64,000 nt of DNA. Source: Diplocarpon mali (lineage: Eukaryota; Ascomycota; Leotiomycetes; Helotiales; Drepanopezizaceae). Shown piece by piece: positions 24,109 to 34,479 of the stretch; positions within the stretch are counted from its first letter, which is position 1; every line of letters starts with the position of its first letter. The notes under the pieces are model-generated. The model ran no database searches and had not been told where the DNA came from. It was given only the letters and a program-made list of their open reading frames with translations. The position numbers and the translations under genes were made by a program. The stretch is from contig JAENRP010000052.1 of assembly GCA_024741835.1 (NCBI GenBank), forward strand, positions 62,001 to 126,000, read 5' to 3'.

Positions 24109-25284
24109 ATGAATCCATCTGCAATGGACATTGACGGTTCTCCGCCTTGTCCTTCTGGGCTACTACCCGACAACTCCTCTGCTATTGAAGTTGGTGAGAG
24201 ATCAGCACCACTTGAAAAATCTGCTCGCAGAGCACCGAAACCCAAGACTCTTAGCCAGACCCTATGCTACCAGCCACGGATCCCGCGGCCAGTCAACCAC
24301 GCCGACTATGCTGTGTCTGTGTCCATGACCAGCAGCAAGGGTGACAGTGGCACCTCCTTCGATACCAAGCCCGACCGCCAACAACAACAAAAACAGCAAA
24401 GCCGCGCAGAGAGCGGGCTCACGGCTCCTATAAGTGTCAGCATCAGCTCCAGCTCTCACTCCTATTCCTTAATCGACAAAGTCCCCCTTACCGAGTCCGT
24501 CACCTCCATCACGGCCACCGCTTCCCACAAACACTACCGCTCGCGCTCTTCGTTCACGCCGGTGCCCGAAGGTACTTTTCGCTTCAAGAAATGCCCGGCG
24601 GAGGTCCGCAACCAGATCTACGCCCTCCTCGTCGTCAGCCATAGCCCCTTGGTCACGACGTCGCCGCCCAACCGCCGCCAGAAGCGCGAAGGTGCGCGCG
24701 AGCCGACAATGGAGTGCGCCATCATGTGCGTAGACAAGCAGATCTCGGCCGAGGCGCGTACCGTCTTCTTCACGCACAACACGTTCGCCTTTGGCACCGG
24801 TCGGTACGGTGCCATCTACGAGGCCAACGTGCACGGCCTGCAGGTCTTCACAGAGCTGATGCCGCGCCGGAGCCTGCGCGCGATCAAGAGGGTAGAGCTG
24901 CATATCTACCTCCCGGCCGGCTGGCTCCAGGAGACCATCGGGGGCGCGAACCGCGACTTCGTTGAGCGGAAGCACCAGGCGGAGCTGGAGATCCTGGGCG
25001 GCGTCCTGGGCGCGGAGTTCGAGGGCGTCGAGAGCCTGACGGTGGAGTTCGTGACGGAGGGGCCGAAGAACGCGAAATGGGGTCTGGCGCCGCGCGGGTG
25101 GAATAAGAGCGTGCGCATCGCCGTCGACATGGATCGGAAGCTGTGTGCGCTCGGGGACCTGCTGCAGCTGGCCAGGCTGAAGCGGGTTATCCTGGTACAG
25201 CGAGGCAGCCAGCTTGTGCTGAACGAGTTTGCGAGGATGGTTAGGGCAGTCAATGGGCTCGATCTCTATACTGACGACCTATAA
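24109..25284 (+). CDS. F-box/2EXR-like hypothetical protein
   Basis: Single-exon gene of 391 aa. The first ~150 residues are low-complexity, with a Gln tract (RQQQQKQQ) and Ser-rich stretches. At about residue 158 begins FKKCPAEVRNQIYALLVV, the form of the small helical domain (LPxEIRNxIY) shared by many fungal F-box-like and related proteins, followed by the usual MCVDKQISAEARTVFF and NTFAFGT segments. The C-terminal half has alternating beta/helix-like sequence ending LDLYTDDL. Such proteins are abundant in filamentous ascomycetes; some may act as substrate adaptors, but no function can be assigned here. The ATG is the first in the frame; a second one (MDIDG) follows after five residues. 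Confidence 0.78.
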   Translation: MNPSAMDIDGSPPCPSGLLPDNSSAIEVGERSAPLEKSARRAPKPKTLSQTLCYQPRIPRPVNHADYAVSVSMTSSKGDSGTSFDTKPDRQQQQKQQSRAESGLTAPISVSISSSSHSYSLIDKVPLTESVTSITATASHKHYRSRSSFTPVPEGTFRFKKCPAEVRNQIYALLVVSHSPLVTTSPPNRRQKREGAREPTMECAIMCVDKQISAEARTVFFTHNTFAFGTGRYGAIYEANVHGLQVFTELMPRRSLRAIKRVELHIYLPAGWLQETIGGANRDFVERKHQAELEILGGVLGAEFEGVESLTVEFVTEGPKNAKWGLAPRGWNKSVRIAVDMDRKLCALGDLLQLARLKRVILVQRGSQLVLNEFARMVRAVNGLDLYTDDL

Positions 25285-27895
25285 CCCTTGGGCTTGTGGT
25301 GGGACTCTGAGATGGAACTTGGATTGCATCAGGCTCAAGTATGCTCGCGTGCCGGCTTGGTTTCTGATCTGTTGGCCGCGAACTGGATCTCCGCTGGGAA
25401 TAGATATATTGGCTTCTCGCATGGGTAGGATCTTTCGGTTGTCGAGAGGCCGGTGGTACTATCATGGCTTCATGGCAGACAAATAGAAACAACCATCAAT
25501 CAATATTGATTTTCGCTAAATACCTTTGCTTGATTTTTTTTGCCAAGTGACCCTGCAGTAATAATAATTCAAGTGAGCTACTTGGGAACCTCAACTTTAT
25601 CCTTTGCTCATTAATACTACCACAGTTACTTCTCCCATCCTAGACTCCATTGTGGCGCCCCATGGAGTATCAATCGTCAAGCCTTAGGTCCTCCCAATTA
25701 TCAAGGCCACTCTGGTATAATTGTACTCCATATAGAGAAGTCTGGTCCACCAAATTTAAAAAGCATCATCTCAGCTGTACACGCATCCCATCCCTCCTTA
25801 AGTCTGCAGAGAGACTTTCAAGAGTGCCATATATCGAAATCTCAAACAGCGGTATACTCTCGAGTGTATCTTTATGTTCTTCTCTCGAATAAGAGAGGAT
25901 TGATTTCAATCTTCTGTATTCTATGGCGGAGGGCGATTTAAGTTTGGTTGCTGAGGGGGCTGGGGGAGTGAGAGCCCCTAATTTTCATTTCTTTTTCTTT
26001 CCAACAATAATAATAATAATAATAAGGTCCTTAGAATTGAATCCAGTTCAAGGAGGAGACAAGTGCTTTCCCAATCGCTGTATCTTGGATCCAGGTATGA
26101 CAAATTCTTCTGGACTATAGACACAGGCCTGTCAAGACAACTGCCGATGTGAAATGCAAGGAAACTACGTATTGCTGGTTTTGAATACGCAGCTTTGATA
26201 TTATATTCATTAAGGAATTGACGTCATCAGATTTTGTAAAATGCAATGTACTTGACCTCTAGGCGTGGTTGAGATGTCTCCATATCGATTAGGAGAAGAG
26301 TAGTTCTCTCTTTGGAATTCTTGTATTGGATAGCGCTATAGGTGTTAGTAGGTTTGTTTTATTTATCTGTTTAGAGCCAGGGGGAGAGATAATTTACTAT
26401 AAGAGCTATGTTTTATTCTGTTGGAATCGAATCACGGTTTTCTTGTTGACCAACTTGGTAAACTACCTGACTTTCTTTTGGAATAGATTGTCAAGACGCC
26501 TGTTTGTAAACTGTCGTATCAATAGTATAGGATTGGTTCAGCTTTAATCAAAGCTTTCTGCCGGAGCTTTCTAGCTGATTTTAAGGATATATTTTTGGTA
26601 AAAGGGGACATTTGCTCTGTAGAAAGCTTCTGTGGGTCTTTGACAAGCTGTTGCCTGTACAGCTGGGGACTATAGGAACGATTGGTCATAATGAAAAAGA
26701 TTACGAGTATGATAATTATAAGATAGAACTATTTCGAAGGTCTTCTTACACTTTACAGACGTACAATTTAGATTTTGTGATGCAAATGCTATTACATTCG
26801 TTTTCGACTTTCAAGATGGAGTACATTAGCAGCTGCTTTTGAGAGCTCAGAACGCCACTCGGCGCTTGTTATGTAACCCAAGAATCCCAGTTTCAAGAAG
26901 GGTTTTACTGTATGAAATTAAAATTGGCGTGAAGCGTAACCTCGATATGTGTTTTCAACTTATTTCGCAAGAATTGGTGAATTCGCGTCAGTTTTGCGCA
27001 ACTTTTCTAAAGTAGTATGAAGAATCCTGAGATCAAAATTTTTGCATTAACCCACATATTAGTGGTTGGAGGGGCTAGTTCTATCATATCCTGCATACAA
27101 GGAAACTAAAAAATAATCGCTGCTGTATTTAGTTTAGTTTATAACTTTACCGTAGCTCTAGGTAGGACCAAGGGGTCAAGCACGGTTCTAGTTTTAAAAA
27201 CAATAAAAGATCTTTGATATTGGATTTAGATTCTTTCAGCGAGACTTGGTCATTTTGCCAAATGTATTTTATTTCCAACTACTCATATTTGAACATCAGC
27301 CTTAATATTATTTTGTCAAATATTTCCTGCGAGACTGTATCTAGTAACAGTTTTGAGTCGCTAGGCGAGCACTTAGTTACAGGCTTTTGACAGGAACCTG
27401 TCTGAACGGTTATCGACTATTGACTTGGTTTTTCTGTGACTTCATAAGAAGAAGCATTCTCTGGCTCCTTCGTTTTATTTCACCCCCTCTACAAAACAGG
27501 TAGCGAGCTGCAAAAATTCCCGTTGTTACAGGATCTTTCCTTTTGAAACATGGCATCATGTGCTGAATGCCAAGTGCTGAAAAGGAATATAAAGGCCCCA
27601 TATCAAGAACCTTTATCCCCTCCAACTTTTCATGGCTAATCCTGCGATTTTCTACACCATCAAGGAGGATACTGAGTCCTGCTGCCAGCTCTTGAAGCTC
27701 GTTCGGGGCCATATACCATCAACTCCATTGCAGATGCGGCCAGCAAATCCAGTGCCAAATGAAATAACCCGATTCATCTACCCAAGACACTTTCCGTGTC
27801 CAGTATCAGCTTCACGCTTCTCAAGGTCTTGCAGATTAGCTCGCTTTAGATTTTCATCCCAGTAAGCATCTCTTCTGTATAATACGATATTCCCA

Positions 27896-28352
27896 TCACG
27901 AACAAGGCCGAGGGTCCTCTCTAGAATTTGTCCTCGCCCAAAAAATCGCCTTCTCATTCGCCATCGTCTTCAACCATGACTTCATAGTTGTCGGCGTATA
28001 CCTTGATATGGATACCAGCGATAAATTGACATATTCTGATCGAATGCGCTCGAGGAACATAGTCAGAAATTCGTAGCTCGCCTCGCTATCCACCGAGCTG
28101 TTGTCTATAACTCATGCTCTCCGAGTGAACAGGCCTTTTGCTTCCCGTGGACCATTTTGCGGGCTCGGAGAAGGGCAGCGTAGGCAGGTGCTGGAGCGCC
28201 CGTGGTGTTAGTTGGGGGGTAGTGATTTGTATGGCGCCCTCATGCTTCAATTCCAGCTTTTAGACACGACTTCGTAGTTCGGCTGCGAGGGTTTGTGATT
28301 CGCCAAATCTATAAAGCAGACAGCATCTCCGTGGAAGAACGTGACCGCGCTC
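27896..28352 (-). pseudogene. Decayed coding remnant with in-frame TAA
   Basis: The minus strand from 28352 reads RFGESQTLAAELRSRV, a stop (TAA, 28260-28262), then KLELKHEGAIQITTPQ, LQHLPTLPFSEPAKW, and stops at 28086. The TAA falls between RSRV and KLELKHE, where Gln (CAA) would be natural. An overlapping frame continues with YEFLTMFLERIRSEYVNL down to 27896. The text looks like real protein, including a helical, charged segment, but I do not recognise the family. No intact start is present. Confidence 0.4.
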
Positions 28353-28673
28353 AAGCTTTATCAAAATGCCCTGCTGCTAGTTGATTACTATAATCCATAG
28401 GTAGATTAACGTGTTTTGTAATTGACTTCTTTAGACCCCACTTGCATCAACTGCTTATAACAGATCACAAATACAGGATATAACTCAGGTGAAGCCTAGA
28501 TATAATATTCTTGACATTAGTTTCACCTTTAGGCGGCTCTGGCTCTAAGCTCGCAGATTTGTGAGAAGGGAGTTCGTTGAGAGCATTCGTTTAAGCGAAA
28601 AAGCATCTCCCACTAACGCAAGACAACACCTTTACACTTCTTCAACTGCTATAGCCGCCTTAATCGCTGTTCA

Positions 28674-28841
28674 TTAAAAAAACGAATTCCGCGGCTGGAA
28701 CCCGCTGCCGCCGATACGCATCCAATCTTCGAGATTGTAGTGAGCAGCACCATGGATGTACTCTGCGGCGATGGATTTCCAGATGAGTCTATGAACCACG
28801 CCTTTATTCGTTGAAAAAAGATAACTGGCGGGATTAAATCG
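28674..28841 (-). pseudogene. Protein-like fragment next to telomeric repeat
   Basis: An uninterrupted 55-codon minus-strand stretch containing GVVHRLIWKSIAAEYIHG and NLEDWMRIGGSGFQPRN. It begins directly after a TGA and ends in a T-rich stop. No ATG start is available and the family is unknown. It lies in line with the other minus-strand remnants of this block. Confidence 0.35.
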
Positions 28842-28856
28842 AACTCAAAAGTTAAT

Positions 28857-28876
28857 CTAACCCTAACCCTAACCCT
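28857..28876 (-). repeat. Interstitial telomeric repeat
   Basis: Three and a third units of the TTAGGG telomere repeat, G-rich strand on the minus strand (plus strand reads ctaaccctaaccc onwards). It is far from any visible chromosome end in this window. Confidence 0.9.
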
Positions 28877-29436
28877 TCTTTAGCGCCTAGAAAGCTCTTG
28901 CACAGTAGCACGGAAACTGTTTGCGACTCTCTGCCTTTTTTAGGCTCGTCATATCAGAACTGACTGCATTGAACACCTAGCCAGCTCAACTAGGGGAACC
29001 AGTCTGCAAACATATTAATGTGGATCTTCTTAGTCATTGGGATAAAATAGCTGAATGAGCGGATAATTAATAGGTATAAGCCATTGAGGTTCGTCTCTGA
29101 ACTTGAAGTGTCTATACCGTTTCCTATAGCAAAAATGTTCTCGGAGTAGAAGAAGTTTCGGGCTCTGATATAGGTTAACTTACTTACCTAGAGAATAGAG
29201 GTATGGCTCTAAATGGAGGTTGTATGATTGCGGAGAGAGTTGCTGATGGAAACGGTCTGGATAACGCAGGTGTGCTTGAGGGGGTGCTAATAGACTTTGT
29301 TTCGTGTCTTGGGGGGAAGTACGCCAAAGCAATAGAAAATGGAGTCAAGTAGGTCAGTAAAACCTAGAGAAGCTTAGTAACTGTACTTCTATGAGTTGGC
29401 CGAATGACAAAGTGTAGATTAGCAAGGAGTAGGTAG

Positions 29437-29871
29437 CTATACATTCTGATCCAAGTTCATACCTGTCTCTCCAATTGTTCTCTTGCGACCGAAGCACATC
29501 GGAATCAATAGCTCTGCCTTCGCCTTATCACAATCTTGAGTAAATAAATCACACATGGCTCCTTTATAAATCTTAAATAGAGGGAGCATCTTGAGACAAT
29601 GCGCATCAGGTTGGTCAAGCGTGGGCCAGGTGGGGGAGAGCTTGTTTAGACAGGAATATGAAATCTGTTCAGATGAATCTCCTCTCGCAAGAGATTTTGT
29701 TCCAAGGCAATAGCCCCAAAGAAATTCTCAGAAATGAGCAAAGAATAACTTCGGCACAGGATAGGGCGCCTTATATGTTGAAAAACAATTGATCAGGCTC
29801 AAAGGCGACTGGTCCGCTAAGCGAGGTAGGATCAGAATATCTCAACTTCGACATTGACTATGAAAACCCAT
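29437..29871 (-). pseudogene. Decayed coding remnant with two in-frame TGA codons
   Basis: One minus-strand frame runs from 29871 to 29437 with only two internal stops, both TGA (29842-29844 and 29728-29730). Between and after them are DILILPRLADQSPLSLINCF, YPVPKLFFAHF, EFLWGYCLGTKSLARGDSS, SPTWPTLDQPDAHCLKMLPL and CDKAKAELLIPMCFGRKR. The composition is protein-like, but 97 codons without a stop can arise by chance in 5 kb. I do not recognise the family. Confidence 0.33.
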
Positions 29872-30897
29872 CTAATCATTGTCATGAATGCATGATCAGC
29901 AGTTATCTTCGTGAATTAGAGAAGCATATAATTGAAATAGGTTGTATATCTAATTTTGGTAAACCGTCAACTGTTGTGAAAGTGTTGTAGACCTACGGGG
30001 ATCCTCACAAGTGCAAACAAAAGAATGAAAAGGTATCTTGAAGGCATGCAAGTAGAAGATGGCCTAGAGAACTTTTTCTCTAATATTTTATATTATAAAA
30101 TGAAAGCTTAATTCTCTAGAGCTACATTTATAAATTGCAAAAAGATGTGCCGCAGGAATACAAAGAGCTTTGCAGCTTACTGCAGGGGAATTTCAGGGGA
30201 CGGAAAACAACTTGAAACTCATTTTTCCAATTGTATTAGAAATATCCATGTGATTGCTGTCATTTCTCTTAGCATTATAGCACAATTATTTAGGCAAGGC
30301 GGAGGAGGTAAGATCTTGGGAAGCTATTTACTGCTGGCGAGATAGTTTCTTTTATAATTCCAGCTTTTCGCTTCTACCCTGATAAATTCTCAAGCAGGTT
30401 TGTAGAGAAAGATACAAGTGATGCTCAGGTTTTCAAGATTCCATAGCTTATATTAGCCCTTGCATTCAAAGTCGTCAAGTCTTCTTCACTTCAATATTGT
30501 CTCTCGGCCAACTTAGGATCGTCGATGCAGTTCCCCGAGATCTAGACCTTTCAGAACTTTATGATCGTATCCGTCCAGAAGCCTACGGAGCACTTAGCTG
30601 TAACATCGTAGTTACCTATGGCAATGGGCCAGGGAATTGGCCTTAGCATGCTAGATAAGGCTGGGGCTGAGTCACGTGTTAAAAGAAACGTGATGATAAC
30701 ATGAAGGTGCGATTTCCCAACCTCAAGCGGGTGAAGGATGGGAAGTGCCATTAAATCTTGTAGAAGATATATTCCCCGGTTGCGATCACGCCTTTTTCGA
30801 CGTGAGACTCAGAATTGTGAAGTTCAATTCCGCCCTGTAGGTGACGTTCATACTCTAGATGAGCGAGCGGTCCACTAGCTCCCGTGTGGCAGCTTCA

Positions 30898-30905
30898 TAT
30901 AAAAG
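30898..30905 (+). promoter_or_regulatory. TATA-like element upstream of COX10
   Basis: The word tataaaag lies 37 bases before the COX10 start codon. The short distance would imply a very short 5' UTR, so this is only a candidate. Confidence 0.3.
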
Positions 30906-30941
30906 TCGTGCATTGCTAAGCTTCAACACCAAACACGAGCA

Positions 30942-32468
30942 ATGATAATACGGTCCCATCCCACGAGCGCTTTTCGATCCAAAGGACTCAGCACCGTTTG
31001 CCTCTCATGTCTGCTGTCGACAGCAAAGCCAGCCCGGCCGGCGGTAACGAGGACTTTCTCGCAGAAATCAAATGTGAACGCTGTAGCGGCGGCCGATTCG
31101 ACTAGACTGCGAGCGGGATACTTCTCTGCGAATGCGATACTGGGGCGGATACGATTGAGCTCGAGGAGGAGAGCTGGGACATCTGCAGTCACTGAGTCGG
31201 GCCCAATTTCGGTGGACAGTGAAGCTGTGAAGATATCCACCCCTCCACCATCAAACCAAGACCTCCCTCACCGACGACGGCAAGCTGCTCGCCGAGCAGC
31301 CAAAGAAGCAGAGCTGGTTCTCCCGCAAAACTCGTCCTCGAATCTCTCCACGACCGCTGCAGCAGCTCCCTCGAACTCCCTGCGCCGTCTCATCCCCGTC
31401 CTGCTCTCCCTCTCCAAACCCCGCCTCTCTGTCCTCGTCGTCCTTACAGCCTGCGCATCATACTCCCTCTACCCCGTCCCCGAACTCCTCCTCCCCTCTG
31501 CGACCGTCACGCCCTCGCTCTCGCCCCTCACCCTCCTCTTCCTCACCACGGGCACCACGCTGTGCGCCGCCTCCGCGAATGCCTTCAACATGCTATACGA
31601 ACCGAAATGGGACGCCATGATGTCCCGCACCCGGAACCGTCCCCTGGTACGAGGACTGATATCCACGGGGGGAGCAGCTCTCTTCGCAGCACTCGCGGGG
31701 ATCGGGGGAACGGCGGCCCTTTACTTCGGCGTGAACCCTACCGTGTCCTTCCTGGGCGCCCTGAACATAGCCCTGTACGCAGGAGCCTACACGCCCTTGA
31801 AACGCATCAGCGTGATAAACACTTGGATCGGAGCTATCGTGGGCGGCATTCCGCCTCTCATGGGCTGGGCCGCAGCAGCCGGACAATCGGCCACGCACGG
31901 AGGTTGGCAGGAACTCTTGCTGGGCGAGCAAAACATCGGGGGATGGTTGCTCGCAGGCTTACTCGTCGCCTGGCAATTCCCGCATTTCATGTCACTGTCG
32001 TGGTCTATCAGGGAGGAATACAAGAATGCAGGCTACAGAATGCTCTGCTGGGTGAACCCCGCCCGCAACGGTCGTGTCGCGCTGCGGTACTCCCTTCTCT
32101 TCTTCCCGATCTGCATCGGGCTCTGCTACTTCAACGTCACGGAATGGACGTTCGCAGCCGCCAGCGCGCCGGTCAACATCTATCTTCTCAGGGAGGCTGT
32201 ACGTTTCTGGAAACTCGAGGGTCACAAGGGGAGTGCACGGGGACTCTTCTGGGCTAGCGTCTGGCATCTGCCCGTGGTGATGATCCTGGCGATGGTGGAG
32301 AAGAAGGGTATATGGCAGAGGGTATGGAGCGCTATTATGGGTGAGCCGGATCTGGATGACGAGGACTGGATAGAAGAGGACGAGGAGGCGGTGTATAGTG
32401 CGGGCAATGGAGGTGTTCATCCCGAGACAAGGAGAGCTACCGTTGCCGCTCCCGTGGCCGCAAGATGA
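30942..32468 (+). CDS. COX10: Protohaem IX farnesyltransferase, mitochondrial (haem O synthase)
   Basis: Single-exon gene of 508 aa. It transfers the farnesyl group from farnesyl diphosphate to haem B, giving haem O, the precursor of haem A for cytochrome c oxidase, in the mitochondrial inner membrane. The N-terminal ~150 residues are rich in Arg, Ser and Ala and poor in acidic residues, as in mitochondrial targeting sequences (RSKGLSTVCL..., TRTFSQKSN). The UbiA-type catalytic region includes NAFNMLYEPKWDAMMSRT (about residues 212-230) with its Asp residues and RNRPL, and the second loop YTPLKRISVINTWIGA followed by GGIPPLMGW. Several further hydrophobic spans follow, including LLVAWQFPHFMSLSW. 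The tail is acidic (DLDDEDWIEEDEEA). It faces the Myb-like gene tail to tail. Confidence 0.97.
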   Translation: MIIRSHPTSAFRSKGLSTVCLSCLLSTAKPARPAVTRTFSQKSNVNAVAAADSTRLRAGYFSANAILGRIRLSSRRRAGTSAVTESGPISVDSEAVKISTPPPSNQDLPHRRRQAARRAAKEAELVLPQNSSSNLSTTAAAAPSNSLRRLIPVLLSLSKPRLSVLVVLTACASYSLYPVPELLLPSATVTPSLSPLTLLFLTTGTTLCAASANAFNMLYEPKWDAMMSRTRNRPLVRGLISTGGAALFAALAGIGGTAALYFGVNPTVSFLGALNIALYAGAYTPLKRISVINTWIGAIVGGIPPLMGWAAAAGQSATHGGWQELLLGEQNIGGWLLAGLLVAWQFPHFMSLSWSIREEYKNAGYRMLCWVNPARNGRVALRYSLLFFPICIGLCYFNVTEWTFAAASAPVNIYLLREAVRFWKLEGHKGSARGLFWASVWHLPVVMILAMVEKKGIWQRVWSAIMGEPDLDDEDWIEEDEEAVYSAGNGGVHPETRRATVAAPVAAR

Positions 32469-32851
32469 TATCGTGCTGAGGGTGAGTTGCGAATCGAGAA
32501 GTGCGCAGGTGTTATTGTATGACGAATGTAGACTGCATATTGGTCGTTGGGAAGTGGCGTCTCGGACATGTATGAAGATGTAGGAATTGAACAAGAGATG
32601 ATAAGCTATAAAAGAAGACTGCAAGCTTTCGTTTCATTTGTCTCGTCTCAGTATGCAGAGAGAGAGAACAGGTCTATTGAAATCTCTCCAGGCCGGTCCA
32701 CCGGCGCAGTTCTCGCAACAACTCGCTGGCGCTGGCGCCGCCGAGCCTGAACGAAAGCGTCTTTTCTTTTTTCTTTTCCGCTTTCTCGGATGAGGTATGG
32801 TGCTTTTTGTTTGTGGCATTTCTCCTTGATGTACATTTCTCTCTTCTTTGC

Positions 32852-32956
32852 TCGCTCTCTCTCTCACTCTCTCTCTCATTCTCACTCTCACTCTCTCTCT
32901 CACTCTCTCTCTCACTCTCTCTCTCACTCTCACTCTCACTCTTACTCTCTCTCTCT

Positions 32957-32991
<35 letters not shown>

Positions 32992-33097
32992 TCTCTCTCT
33001 CTCTCTCACTCTTTCTCACTCTCTCTCACTCTCTCACTATATAAACGGAGAGAGAGGGAGAGAGGGAGAGAGGGAGAGAGGGAGAGAGGAAGAGAAA
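32852..33097 (+). repeat. Long CT microsatellite followed by GGGAGAGA repeat
   Basis: About 190 bp of ctctctcact/ctctcact words, then, after the short break atataaacgg, about 50 bp of gggagaga words. The strand asymmetry switches from all pyrimidine to all purine, so the two halves are mutually complementary and could fold back. It fills the space between two convergent genes. Confidence 0.95.
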
Positions 33098-33237
33098 ATG
33101 GTTCATCACAGTCACCACACAACGTCAAATCCTTCGCAGAGCCGTGTTTTCCGAGATGAAACGACGTGGTTGCATTCTCAGGTTGAACGACGATTTCAAT
33201 GACGATTTCAACCTCCGTTCCATTCTCCGTCTCCATC

Positions 33238-33560
33238 TCAACGCACCCCGCTGGATGGCTGCGGTCCTCTGTTGATGATAGCGCCGATTCCCATGTCCAT
33301 GCTCGGTAACCTGCCTGCCGCCTGCTGCTGCTGCTGCTGCTGAGACAGGAACCTGGCATCCACGCCGACGCCTGCATTCACACCCATATAGCCCCCTCCC
33401 CCTCCCCCTCCCCCCATCCCCATCCCGATCCCCATAGCCGACATACCTGCGCCGCCACTCCCACTCCCGCTCAAGCTCAGGCTCCTGGAGGCGTTGGAGC
33501 CGTTCGACGCCGAGTGGGAGTGGTAGTGGTAGCTGCCCGAGCGGTCGCTCTCGTAGCCCG

Positions 33561-33591
<31 letters not shown>

Positions 33592-34479
33592 CTCTGCCTC
33601 GTCCGCGTAGCCGCTGTCGTCGGTGAAGTTTGCGTTGGGGGCCAAGGAGGAGGTGCTGGGGTGAGGGTGGGTGGTGGAGGTGGGGGTGGAGAGGGGGAAG
33701 GGGATGGAAGGGTCGTGGGGTGAGAGGGGCAGCATGCGTTCACGGCGGGCGCAGGAGCGGGCGGCGGTTTGGAGGTTTTTGAGGCCTTGGGACATGCACT
33801 GTTTGGTGATGAGTATGTTGACAAAGAAGCGAGGGCGGAAGCGAGGGCGGAAGCGAGGGCGAGGGCGAGGGCGACAAAAAAAGGACGCGTGCAGATATGT
33901 AGGGTAGAGAGGACCAACCTTCTGCTCGACCACGTTCCACTTCTCCCCCGTCTGCGCTGCCAGGCCCGCCCAGATCTCCCTCCTCATGGCCATGTACCGC
34001 TGGGCGAGGCTCTCCAGCTTCAGGCCGTCCCAGTCGTCCGCGCTCCGCCGCTCCATCAGCCGCTCGTGGCGCTTGCGGCACGCATTCGCCGTCTTGGTCG
34101 GGAAATAGGCGCTCTGGATCGGCGCCCAGTTCAGGCCCTGCGCCCGAGCTGCCAGGAGGGTCTGGTCATCGGAGGGCGCCCAGGCCCCGCTTGAGGATCG
34201 GAGGGATGGCGGCGGCGGCGGCGGTTGCGGATGCGGTTGCGACTGGGCGGGCGGCATGGATGTGTATTGTGGTGCGAGGGACTGTTGGACGGCGCCGCCA
34301 TGGGGGACGTAGCCCTGGGAGTAGCCCGGCTGCGACATGGCGAGGGGCCCTGAGGTCGAGGAGTAGTATGGGTGTGGGCCGGCTACGCGGTCGGATATAG
34401 ATGCGTATGGTGATGGGGTCCAGGCCGGGCTCACACGGTAGCAACCTTGGTTCCTGATGGCGCGGTAGGCTTTGGGCAT
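33238..34479 (-). CDS. Myb-like (SANT/trihelix-type) DNA-binding protein
   Basis: Predicted exons 33919-34479 and 33238-33798 with a 120 bp phase-0 intron, giving 373 aa. Residues about 98-145 hold GAWAPSDDQTLLAARAQGLN and WAPIQSAYFPTKTANACRKR, a Myb/SANT-like helix-turn-helix with Trp spacing typical of fungal proteins; IWAGLAAQTGEKWNVVEQK follows, joined across the intron to CMSQGLKNL. The N-terminus is Pro/Gln/Tyr-rich; the C-terminal half has an EP dipeptide repeat (AEPEPEPEPEPEPEPG), Ser/Gly-rich parts, a Gly run and a Gln run. Likely nuclear and DNA-binding; the target is unknown. The intron is a multiple of three, contains no stop and carries a 12-bp gcgagggcggaa repeat, so retention would insert 40 Arg/Pro-rich residues. 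The intron call rests on the broken conserved domain and GT...CAG ends. Confidence 0.85.

Larger units (their letters stand above)
25285..30941. other. AT-rich gene-poor block with decayed coding remnants
   Basis: This 5.6 kb block is visibly more AT-rich than the flanking genes, with many stop codons in all frames and runs such as aataataataat. No intact gene is supported. A slightly GC-richer core (about 27.4-29.9 kb) holds several protein-like stretches, all on the minus strand (listed separately; another is 27410-27712). The pattern fits old duplicated or mobile DNA eroded by C-to-T mutation. No terminal repeats or transposase motifs were found by eye. Confidence 0.6.

Noticed and set aside
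32634..33202. Several 60-130 codon frames in the CT/GA tract
   Set aside because: They are translations of simple repeats (Leu-Ser, Arg-Glu) on both strands.
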